64,000 nucleotides of DNA from Halichondria panicea (lineage: Eukaryota > Porifera > Demospongiae > Suberitida > Halichondriidae): NCBI RefSeq assembly GCF_963675165.1, contig NC_087377.1:1141501-1205500 (forward strand), given 5' to 3'. The translations under genes and the position numbers were made by a program. Within the stretch, counting starts at the first letter, position 1; every line of letters begins with the position of its first letter. This document shows, one piece after another, positions 14,401 to 24,750 of this stretch. The notes beneath the pieces are model-generated. The model did no database searches. It was not told where the DNA came from and was given only the letters and a program-made list of their open reading frames with translations.

Positions 14401-17400
14401 TAAGAATACTAATAACGCACATGTTAGTTCTTCATCTTTATCGATTGTAGAAATCATGTTCATAGTTTCGAGGCCGATGTCAGTGTCCCCTGTTTCCATA
14501 GAGTCAAAAATGCACTCTACATTATCCCCGCACACCAGCAGAATATCAGCTGATGCAGCAGCTACCACTTCATCCAGGTAGGGTGGATCGTGGTCAAGCA
14601 CAGCATAGTCTGCAGCAGTCCTGCCCTCAGGGTAAGTGAAGAGAGACTCTGAAGCATTCAGTTGCCCTGTAAACACAGACAATACACAGTCAGTTATAAT
14701 TATAACGATATTATACTTTAGATCTACACGCAAGTTAAGGCATTCACATGCAGTATTCATGTCAGTATGACAGCTCTAGTAGTACTATACTCATGAGAGT
14801 CAATAGCTCACATGACAGTCCCACTTGGTGTAGTAGCCTGAAGGTGAACATGGAGAGAGGTACCATTGTTCCATTTCTGTATACGACATCATCAGTTTGA
14901 TCACCGTTGTAGTTCCCAACCATTCCTGCAAAAAACACAATGAGCTACCAGACTATTGCAACAGGTTATAAATACCATACTGAAATCCACTATATAATTA
15001 TACTCGACCACTAATTTTATTTGCCGAATGGGTATATAGCTACCTGTATTTAAAACATACCACTGTTAGGAGGAATAATTATATCAAATACCGTATATAT
15101 AGCGAGTATAATTATTTCGAGGGTTTAAACTCTCGCGGAATGACCTTTAGAAAGGTTTTCGTGGATTTAATTTCACGGAATAGCAGCCTTTTGCAGTATG
15201 CATGCATGCGATATGGGAATAGCGGTACACGCCAAGCAATCCAGCTACATATATAGCTATACTAGCTAGCTAGAGAGTCCTAGAATGCCTAGCCTTCATC
15301 TAACTAGCTCAGCGAAAACTGCGAAACATATTTTTATGCACCCTCGAAATATACTCGCTATACGGTATAGGCAACAGTACAACCTTTCTCTCTCTGAGAT
15401 ACAAATTAATTCAACAAGTATAGCTATGAAAGTTGTGCATACCTCTAGTTAGTCCTCTGTATTTATCAGGGATGATGACTGTGAAGGTCAGCATGCTTGT
15501 TAGATTCACCATTAATCCCATTCCATTCGGGAACGTGGCCAGAATGGAATTGGAACTGCTTCGAGACACAGTGTAGAAGTCAGTGGATATAGAAGCGTTG
15601 AGGCTGACCAGCTGGTCCGTCACATCTTCTCCTCTGATTAGAATCTCTAGCTGTCTAGATGCACTCAAGCGAATCTGTTGGAGGGATATAAAAATTGATG
15701 CATTTCCTATTCTGAGGTAAGCATTAGTAGCCTCATAGTAACAACTCTAGCTGTATTAACACTGTAGCTATACGTTTGGCTACAAGCAATCTCACTTGGC
15801 TTGTGAGCTCGTCCATTAATTAAAAACTGCATGTATAATTATGGGCGGCCACACATCTCAAACTACTAATATATTAAATTCCTCTCTCTCACTGACTTCA
15901 ACGGGAGTGTCCCTGCTCATAGCGAAAGCGAAACCACCTAGTTCAGTAGCTTTAGTAGTAGACTCTGGGAGTGGTTGCATACGAGCTTGGATCCAGAAAG
16001 TGGTGTCATCAGTCACCAACTCCAGTAGAATATACTCTCCCCAACCATTGAATGTGAACTTAGCTCCATCAAGGTTGGTGAGATGAGGATCACCCGTACA
16101 GAAGGCTGTGTGTGTGTGTGTGTGTGCATGTGCATGTGCATGCGCAGAAAAATGTACATTGTTGTATAACTGCAAAATAGCTATAATTATAGTAAAAACT
16201 GACATTTGTCTAGGAGGTTTTTACCCACTGCATTAAGTAGCATAATTATATACACTCCTCTACCACAAAAAACATTCCTGCACAACACTCACTTCTTCTT
16301 GGTGGTTGATAAGTGGTACAAGTAACTGGAGGTCTTCTAGTCCTGTACAGTGTGTCTGCTTCTCCTCCTATGCTGCATAAATCTCGCAGCTTGTAATCAG
16401 TTTCAAGGAACTGGTTTGGGAAGAACCTAGGACTGTAGGACACCACTCCACTGATACCACGAGCATTGTTAAGAGATCCACTCCTTTGTCTGTGATGAGT
16501 AGCACCATAAACAAAACAATTAAATGTGGAGTTAACAACGTCAAGTTTTACGAAATTAATTTTGATGATTAATTCTTACCTATAGCAGCAGAGAATGGTG
16601 TCAGTCTGACTGAAGCTTGGAGTAAAACAAAACTGGTTATTATACACTGGGTCCAAAGTCAACTCATACATATCAATGGATCTAAAAGCAAAGTCTCTGA
16701 AAGCCTGTGCCAAGTTGCAAGGGCATCCATCTCTTAGTGTGGTTCCATCGATGATGTCACTATACACGGTATCGTTGTTGATAGTGCTGGTACATTCTGC
16801 ACGTGCCAATTGCGTGGTGTTTATAGATCGACCGATATAGTACACCTCGTTATGGTAACGTCCTCCTCTAGCGAGACTGGAACATGCAATCCTCTCACTC
16901 ATGGGTAAGTTGGAAAGACGGTGATCGTGGAAGGAAGACAATTTGTTGCTATCACTACCGAAATACGAGCCTGGATTGATGTTGTAGCCGATGGTAGAGT
17001 AGTCACCATTCTGCGACTCCCCCCATTGTAGATCATCACAGTTATAGGAGTAGACAGCGAAGCTTATCACACCATCAGTTATGATAATGGCTTCAAAAGA
17101 GTTCTGAAAATTCAAATTCAAGAAAATGCATAAGTGAGCAATCGCTGTAACTGTTAGTATAGTCTCTCAATAAGTACACTTTCAATATAAGTGGCTTCCT
17201 TCCAAACATTCCCTTTGCTTGCACTACAATTCTGTTTTAAATTCGATGCTATATTATTATTGTTACGGGACCCTAAATCAGTATACAGGCTTCGTTACCA
17301 TGCACACACCCACTCACCCACACACACCCACACACACACCCACACACAGCACTCACTCGTCCTCTCTCTGTTGCAGTATGGGGGTACGGAGGAACATAGT

Positions 17401-20400
17401 TCCAGGAGGCTACTAGCATCCAGGTGGGCTCAAACTTGCCAACGATGTCAGAATCAATCTGGCTTGAAATGAAAGAGCTCACGGGACTCATAAAACCTTC
17501 AGGATCCCCGGCAGCACCACCATACACTCTGTACGTTACGCTAGAGGCGGAGTCTCGGCCATCGTGGTCGTTCCAGAATGGAGCGAGCAAATTTGATTGG
17601 CTGATCCTGACATCGGATGTAGGGAATCGTTCTTGTGCTGTACCGAGAAAGAGAGGTGGAGTTCCAACAGTCAGCATGCCATTCGTGCAGACCTGCAGGA
17701 AAGAAGAAAACCCTTTATTATAGACCCCAAATTAGCAGGTAACTATAATTATAATTATAGTTCCCAGCAGATTGCTTGAAGATATAGTCTAGCTAGCTAG
17801 TTATAATTATAGCCAATGAAGAGTGCATGGGATCTGGAGTATTTACCAATTCTGTATACTCATCTATACAGAGTTTGGTAAATGCTCCAGAACTTAATTG
17901 AAGCAGAGGGGTGCTTAAATTTCCTAAAAATGATCAACTGTTTTTTGAAACCCTGTCAGTGTAGCAAAATAAATGCTGATTTTGCATGCTCAATAGGGAT
18001 GTGGTCATGGCTAATAGCACAAGCCGATGTCCTTCCATTGAGAAGTGCTCAGTTATAGCTAGAACGGTACTGATGCTAGATCAGCTTCATGGTTGTCTGG
18101 GAGGCCAAGGAATGCTCATGCAAAGACCAGGAGTAGATGGAGCGTATTACTATAATCATGTTGGAAAGAATATCATCTGCTATACTTCCAGTCACAACAT
18201 CCCCCAAGCTTCTCATTAGAAATGCCACTGGACTCTCTAAGGCCACTCCAAGTGACACTCTGGTTTCTGGTCCTGAAGTTTTTCTAATTGCATGCGGGCG
18301 GGCGGCTTTTCTCATTATGTCATTATCAATTTCACCTTATGAATCTCATTATTTTGCAAATGAATATCATTATCACACTATTTTGTACCACATGGACCAT
18401 TCTGCGCATGCATAGTAGAAATAATGGGATAGAAATCCAATAATGAGATAGAAATCCAAGAATAAAATCTGATGCGGGCGGTGGACCAGAAACCAGAGTA
18501 TCACTTGGAGTGGCCTAACTCACATGAGCGTATTGTTGTGTTTCTGCTCCAAATGGAATACCAGTGCTCGAATAAATCCTCTGTGAACAACCATCGTCCC
18601 TATTCAACAATGGCACACCATCTTCTGGGAAGAAGGGAGGAATGAAGTCCACACCCGCCACCAAAGCTGAGGAGAGAAATATGTACGTATAAGGGTGAAA
18701 GACAATTTTATTTCTATATACATGTATACTAACATAACTTATATAAAATAATTATGTTTGGGTCAAATGTTGCACACCTTGCGACGGCTATAATTTATTA
18801 TTAATTTGATATAACAGAGTAAGGCACGTAGACATGCACACTCACATACCTTCAGTGACAACGTTGATCTTTATTATAGCATCGCCATAGATACACGAAA
18901 CGCTTCCACTAAAACTGCTGAGAATATTCAGAGTGATCCTATTCTCGAGTGTAGTGACTATAAACTCTTCGCCACTAACATCTGAACTGAACTCTATCTC
19001 TTCTTTGGACTCCAGAAGATTGAGTCTCCACAACAACGTTGCAGGGATGGTCTCAAGATCCGTTCTTGTAGGATTGATATACCGCAGACATTCAAACGAG
19101 CTGGTTGTATCAATCGTGTCACCATTCATAACAAGATTGTTAGGCTCGATAGAATACAGAGTCAGCGTCTCTGCAACAAATACATAATCACAGTAGTCAT
19201 AAAGCGATAATTATACGGTTAATTAATTACCTGATGGTACTTTCCTAAAGGTTGAGCTGGAGGTTGACACAGTGGAATTGTAATCATCTGGGTCTCTGGC
19301 TTCACAGATAAACTCAAATTCGTCTAGCATCTCAATGACGTCTTTGTCCAGTTCAAAGTCTAATCTCACAGAGCTGCCGGTGTCATCTAGGTAGGTAGGT
19401 GTAATGCCCAGTGCAGTGTCGTTTCCCAGGAAGACTACGGGAACGTTTATATTGTCAGAGGTACAAGTGAGAGAGGCGGTTGTATCGGGAGGGTCAGAGT
19501 TCAACACAGTTAGGACCGGTGGATAGAGAGTGAGCTCAGGTTCTGTGCACGGGAAATTACCAGCAATGTTCATTGCATGCAATGACAGTCTTGATACAAA
19601 TTCAATTCAATTGAAATAGCTACGTCTGAAATATTACTGATTATTAATTTTAACGTTCAAAAAAGTTAAACAAATGATACATGCATGTGGCAGTGCTACA
19701 GACATGCATGACTGTATTATAATAATCACAGTATTCCCAAAATGATAAGGTGGCCTGCTGGCTAGAAAAGAGCTTGGTAAAAATAGCATATAATAATTAT
19801 TATCTTATGGGCTACAGACATGCATACAGTACATACCGTTGACGTTGATGACAAAGTTAGGGCGCAGATTAGTGTACTGGTATATGATAAAGTACTCTCC
19901 CTCATAATTAAACAAGGTCCTGTTGATGTGCAGCTCAGCGTGGTATGGTATTGGGGTGTTGATTTCAAAACGGTACTCAAAGGGGGGTAGGTAATATCCA
20001 TTGGCATACACTTCAAATAGTCGTTTTTCAGTAGCTGAACCATAAAACTCGCCATGAGCAAAACTGAGTACAAGATTGTCATATACATCAGCAGTAGCAG
20101 AGGCTCCTTGGTAGAAAAATGTGTGAAAAGAATCTGATAGGAAGAAAGCAAAATGCAATAAAATAATTCTCAGCAGTCCACGCAAGCACTAATTTATATA
20201 GAGGTGCACACAAAACCTTAGCCTCGATCCCAGGCCGAGTTTTTGCTTTTATAACGGTTAGGCGAACAACTAGGCCTGGTACTAGTTGTCTGCGCATGCG
20301 TCAGTCGTTCGTCAGATTCTGACGAATGGCTCACTTTCGTGACATTTATATTCGTGTACTATCGTGTACTATCGTGTACTAGAAGTCAGTTCCCGTTTTA

Positions 20401-23400
20401 TCATTATTAGAATCGATTGGAATGGCTCTTAGCTGAAGCTTCTCTCTTCTCTGAAGCTTAGAAAACATTATTCTGAAGACTGAACAACAAGGGAAGAGGT
20501 ATAAAGCTTTGTCAAGCTTGTTAAGGTCAGATATTTTTGTGTGGACCCTATGCTATCAAGCCTTGTTCATGTTTAGCAAGATCCTATAGTTCGTCATTAA
20601 TTTAATAATAATTATAGTGGATCAAGTGAAGAGTGTGAGCTAGAGAACTTGGTGCTGCCATCATCAGCTCGTCGACAATGACACTATAACCTGTTTAATA
20701 CGAGAAACTAGATCTACACGTATTTAGAATGTCTACTTCTCTGTACAGGAACAATGGCTAATATCCAGCTATCCCAACAGTGCTCCTCTTGGCTATACTA
20801 ACAGACGAGACTGGACAGTTTGAGGTAAGGGTTTAACCGTCTTTGGTTTCTTTTAATATTGTCCTATACTCACAGGACTGAAGTATGACCTGCTCGTTCG
20901 AGCGTTGCTGGGTAGCTCAGAGGCATCAAGAGAATCTACGTTTTCTCAAGCAAAATTTAACTGAGTTTACGAGTTGGGGCCTAGAATCAGAGAAGTCCAG
21001 CAGCCTGCTAAATCTTTTTGAAAGGTAATTTGAAGGCATTCAATCATCCTAAAGTTGCCCTGGGTCACTGTAATCGTGTTGCAGCACAACTGGCAACTCC
21101 CCAGGCCCTTGTGAAGCAGCTCTCATGTGCATCTTTTGTGTACTCACTCTGTGCATTTTCTGTGTACAAATTTCAAAATATTTTTGCCGACCACAAATAC
21201 AATGAAAATTTAACGCATGCGCAGACAACTAGTACCAGGCCTAGTTGTTTGCCTAACCGTTATAAAAGCGAAAACTCGGCCTGGGATCGAGGCTAGCAAA
21301 ACCTGTGCTATAATTACTGAACTAACACATGACACTGTCTATATAATATACAATTATAGATAAAGTATAAATTTTCGGATTTCGTGGATTGCACGTGCGT
21401 GTTTTCGCAGCACCTATACCAATACTTGTTTTCCTAGACCCACCCCTGCATGTACATGCATACAATCAGTACGTATATCTATTATTGCCGAGCACCTTAG
21501 CACGAGGAAACTAATAATTATATCGAAGCACGGAAAACCTTTATACAAACGTGGCACGTATCTACTTACAGGGATGCAGGATGTGAGAGGTGATGTAGCC
21601 TCCCTCTGTGCTGCATGTGTAGTAGCCTGTCAAACCAGCCTCGAGTATCCCCTGGGGTGTAGTCATGATACTGGAGCTGGGCGTATTCTGGATGTAGTTA
21701 GCGGGAATAGACACTGCACCATTGTCAATATCCAGCATGGGGTTCACATATTGGCTAGTATCCTCACTTCTACATGTCACACTGCAGAGGATGGGGGAGG
21801 GGTCATGTTAGTACACTGCACATAACATCAAGCAAACACCTTATTTTAACACCATGCTTATTCTGGGTTTTCGAATGCGAGATTAATTAATGACACTATA
21901 CAAGACTGATACTGTTTTAAGCGTTGCGAAATTCGCATAAGAAAATGCATGTGAATGCTCACTCTTTGCGAGTTTTTCGAATGCGATTTTAAATTATTCG
22001 AAAACTAGCAAAAAATTGAAAGAACCTCGTATTCGAAATCCAATACACGATACTACATTTGGCTCTACCTGATGACCCTCTCTCCTAGATAACTTGATCG
22101 CATTGTGTATGGCTGCCCCAGACTGAGAGACAGGCCCATAGTTAACCCACCAATGAACTCCAGCTGAAGAGACAGCGACACTGGCTCAGATGCTGCAGAG
22201 AAAGGATATAGTTAGTATGTGCATGGGTGTGAGGTATATTGTGTGTCCCAAAGCTCGAGGGCTGGAGGGAGGATACTATGTAACACATCATTATGTATCG
22301 GTATGCATGCGCAAGTGAGGTATATATATAATTATGCATAGTAGTGTGTTTGTGTGTGGACTATTACAGCTGCATAAAGTGCAAGTAAGAGTTTCTATAT
22401 AGTCATGTTTTCTTAATTCGTGATTGGTTCTCGAGTTATGCCTATGTGGAATGCCATTGTATATAATTATCCTTTTCAGAAGAGTGCGCAGCAAAACTTG
22501 TCCATGGAGTGTTGCTACGTGTACTCCAGTTAGTAGTTAGCTTTGCACTAGAACGCTATTATATATATATATAATATCATGCATGTGCATTTACAAATCT
22601 ACGTAATAATACAGCATAAATAATTATAATTATTGCTCACCTTGTGTTGTTCGATAATTATATATTGGATAAACAAAGCTGCCAAGCTCGCGCTCAAAAT
22701 GCGATGTAAGAAATCCTTCTTCTAAGTTCAAGTAACAATCCTGAATCCGAGACTCAGCATCAAAGTCTCTGACGCATATTCCTTTGCTTACAAGAAGAGC
22801 TCGATCACTAGTGGAAATTCTGATGGCCACAGATTGTGCTAAACCAGGCGACTCGTTCAATACTTCAACACCAGTGAGGACCACAGTGTTGTTTCCATCC
22901 TGAGACTGACGTACGCTAGACAGTGCAAGTTCGACACTGAGATCGACGCTAGAAACATCCATTAAAGCACCGAAATGTATCAAAATGATCCTGTCATCAA
23001 TCCAATAATCAATTTCGTTAATACTGATGTATGAGTACGTGTTCCGGAAAAAGTCGCAACTAAACGTGTCGTTTGATTGTATTTGAATGTCCAAGGGAGC
23101 TGCAAGCGTATCTACAGTGTACATTTCCATGGGCACGCGCATAGTAGAAGTTGCATTGATAAACTCGTCGGTAATCATACGGAGATAATCTCTAGGATTC
23201 ATCCTGATCTGAATGAGATCCCTGAAGTATGATTGGCAATTACCCGGGTATTCAGCCTGGAAGGTTTCATTAGTGTTTGCATTTTTGAAAACAAGTTGGT
23301 TCATAAAGCACGGTACTTCTGACATACTATTAAACATATCGTAGTAGTAATCGCCGTAGCTCAAAAATGGATTTTCAATCAAGTTGTTAAAATAAAAGTT

Positions 23401-24449
23401 CATAGAGACGTCAAAGTAGCCGTAGTAGAATTCCACTCGCACAAGTCTAACAGAATCTATAAAGTAGAGAGAACACAATATTTAGGCAGTGCACAGACAC
23501 ATGCATATACACTGAGTAGACTCGATCTCATTAGTCCGGCCATCCTTGGGGACAGTGCAGCTTGGCCGGAATAGCGCTATGACCACATTTCCTAATGACA
23601 ATACCGGCCTCGAATCTAATGACTAATTTTGCGGTTCTGTCTCAAGGATAATAAATCATTACGCTCTCTATTTAATCATTTTAACTGCCAAACCACACAC
23701 AAAACGTGAAAGCCGAAATAGGGAGAGTATAGTGTACACTGATGCTTTGCAGTTCATGATGGTAGCTATTAAAGCAAATTTCTATAGACGTCTCATAACA
23801 TCAATAATTATGAACTGAGATTCATTGTCGAGATATTCATAAGACAATAACACACACTAAAGAATGTGTCGCTAGAACAGTTACACCCAATTTTACGAGA
23901 ACACACAAGGTGTTTGGTGCCACCAAGGAATGAATTCACTCTGGCTACCCCCCAAGGCAGGAAGTCATCATGCATGCAATTGGAACCAACTATAATTATG
24001 TTGTTCAAGCAAGTCACCTAGTCTACCAGTACCAAACATTGGGAACTACTGGTTCACAGAGTACGAATCTAGCAAGATGCATGCAGCTCTACTGTACATA
24101 ACAAACAAAAATGCCTCATCAGGCAATAATTATCATTATAGCTGTTGTTCAACTGTACCCCCAGCAAGGGGATAAATACATGTGTACATCAATATCCTAC
24201 CGATAGGCTTATAGATATCTGTAAAAACAGCTATCTGTCTAGCTGTAAGGATTGAATATGTATGAGGGAGGGTTTTACCATAGATAATAGTTTTACCACC
24301 GGAATAATTATTTTATTTTGCCAAAAAAGCTTCTTTTGCATGCATTTCATAGCCAACCACTTACCATCGCCTGATCCATACTCCTGTCCTGATCCTGGAC
24401 GAGGGGAGAGTCCAACAACCAACAGAGCCACGGCTATAAGAAGCTTCAT
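9871..24449 (-). CDS. NIDO-AMOP-VWD-EGF type I membrane protein, paralogue A (complete, 28 exons)
   Basis: Large adhesion/mucin-4-like surface protein; ligand unknown. Exons, 5' to 3': 24449-24365, 23456-22641, 22192-22069, 21781-21570, 20133-19837, 19542-19231, 19170-18850, 18666-18524, 17692-17357, 17103-16580, 16489-16293, 16105-15897, 15674-15443, 14925-14812, 14666-14421, 14017-13746, 13616-13517, 13300-13145, 12941-12822, 12620-12498, 12393-12271, 12106-11987, 11738-11595, 11358-11264, 11154-11069, 10851-10716, 10549-10383, 10045-9871. They total 5,985 nt and 1,994 aa in one frame. Seen: signal peptide [16 protein letters not shown]-terminal domain of unknown type (29-300); Ig-like/beta regions (301-722); NIDO (about 735-960); AMOP with [10 protein letters not shown] and CCY (about 1010-1120); VWD opening [12 protein letters not shown] (about 1124-1310); a post-VWD region like that of SUSD2/MUC4; about six EGF modules (1485-1775), several with calcium-binding DIxEC starts; transmembrane segment [19 protein letters not shown] (about 1914-1937); 57-residue tail. 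Many extracellular exons are phase 1-1. The 11069 donor (TC|GTACCC) is weak but keeps frame. NIDO/AMOP/VWD order is known from MUC4-type proteins; an adhesion role is inferred. Confidence 0.88.
11360..11496 (-). repeat. (CA)n/(GT)n microsatellite ending at a splice acceptor
   Basis: About 135 bp of nearly pure GT (plus strand), that is CA on the sense strand of paralogue A. It runs directly into the CACACAG acceptor of exon 24 at 11358 and so replaces the usual polypyrimidine tract. The open frames across it are repeat artefacts. Confidence 0.8.
15089..15369. mobile_element. CCGTATA-family element in intron 13 of paralogue A
   Basis: About 280 bp with termini ATACCGTATATATAGCGAG and CTCGCTATACGGTAT. 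Both ends carry the TTTCGAGGG-type subterminal motif in inverted orientation. It contains no ORF and is absent from the corresponding intron of paralogue B (2442-2615 region), consistent with insertion after the duplication. Internal sequence resembles 63840-64000. Confidence 0.65.
17834..17890. repeat. 57-nt near-perfect hairpin in intron 8 of paralogue A
   Basis: The arms (CTGGAGTATTTACCAATTCT and its near reverse complement ending ATTTGGTAAATGCTCCAG-like) form roughly 25 base pairs with about three mismatches around a short loop. The aligned intron of paralogue B has only a single arm-like sequence near 4890-4925. Either a pre-miRNA-like hairpin or a small palindromic repeat. Confidence 0.5.
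18240..18515. mobile_element. MITE with about 35-bp TIRs and TA target duplication, intron 8 of paralogue A
   Basis: The inverted repeats begin AGGCCACTCCAAGTGA at 18240 and end with the reverse complement at about 18515, flanked by TA on both sides. The same intron position in paralogue B (around 5025) is uninterrupted. The right end sits only a few bases inside the GTGAGT donor of exon 8. No ORF. Tc1/mariner-like by TA duplication; family assignment is inferred. Confidence 0.75.
20219..21296. mobile_element. 1.08-kb hAT-like non-autonomous element with about 80-bp TIRs
   Basis: Lies in intron 4 of paralogue A. The left end TAGCCTCGATCCCAGGCC is matched by the reverse complement at the right end (...GGCCTGGGATCGAGGCTAG). 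Similarity extends through the GTTATAACGG-type and GCGCATGCG segments to about 80 bp. The 8-bp direct repeat CAAAACCT flanks it (20211-20218 and 21297-21304), as expected for hAT superfamily insertion. No long ORF. Triplicated TATCGTGTAC-type units occur near 20355. Confidence 0.75.
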
Positions 24450-24521
24450 TGCAAGCAAGCGAAACGATCGAGTTTAGCTAGGCTGCTGGTAGCAATAATG
24501 AAAGAAAGGGGAGTGGCTGGA

Positions 24522-24533
24522 TGCGCATGCGCA
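24522..24533. promoter_or_regulatory. NRF1-like palindrome upstream of paralogue A
   Basis: TGCGCATGCGCA lies 73 bp upstream of the paralogue A start codon and is followed by AATG as in copy B, so the element was duplicated with the gene or kept by selection. No TATA box is evident. Confidence 0.45.
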
Positions 24534-24587
24534 ATGAAGCACACACCCATAACACCTCACCTGATCACACATACATAAAATTAAAAA

Positions 24588-24652
24588 CAGGAGCACATTA
24601 CAGAATGTGCTCCTGATAAAAAACAGGAGTACATTAATGAACTCCTAAAACT
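24588..24652. repeat. Two adjacent hairpins between the I9 gene and paralogue A
   Basis: CAGGAGCACATT and AATGTGCTCCTG form a perfect 12-bp stem with a 4-base loop, followed at once by a second inverted repeat (AGGAGT...ACTCCT). The two units look like diverged copies. They lie between the convergent end of the small inhibitor gene and the paralogue A promoter; function unknown. Confidence 0.5.
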
Positions 24653-24744
24653 ATAGATCAATCACATTATTTTGTCTCTAAAATAACGCTAGATCGACAA
24701 CACACATAATTATAATACATAAACATGAAGCTTGCACTGCAGTT

Positions 24745-24750
24745 TTTATT
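24745..24750 (-). terminator. AATAAA polyadenylation signal overlapping the stop codon
   Basis: On the minus strand the end of the I9 gene reads TTCTAATAAAAAC, so the stop TAA and the AATAAA hexamer overlap. The 3' untranslated region would be only a few tens of bases. Confidence 0.55.
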
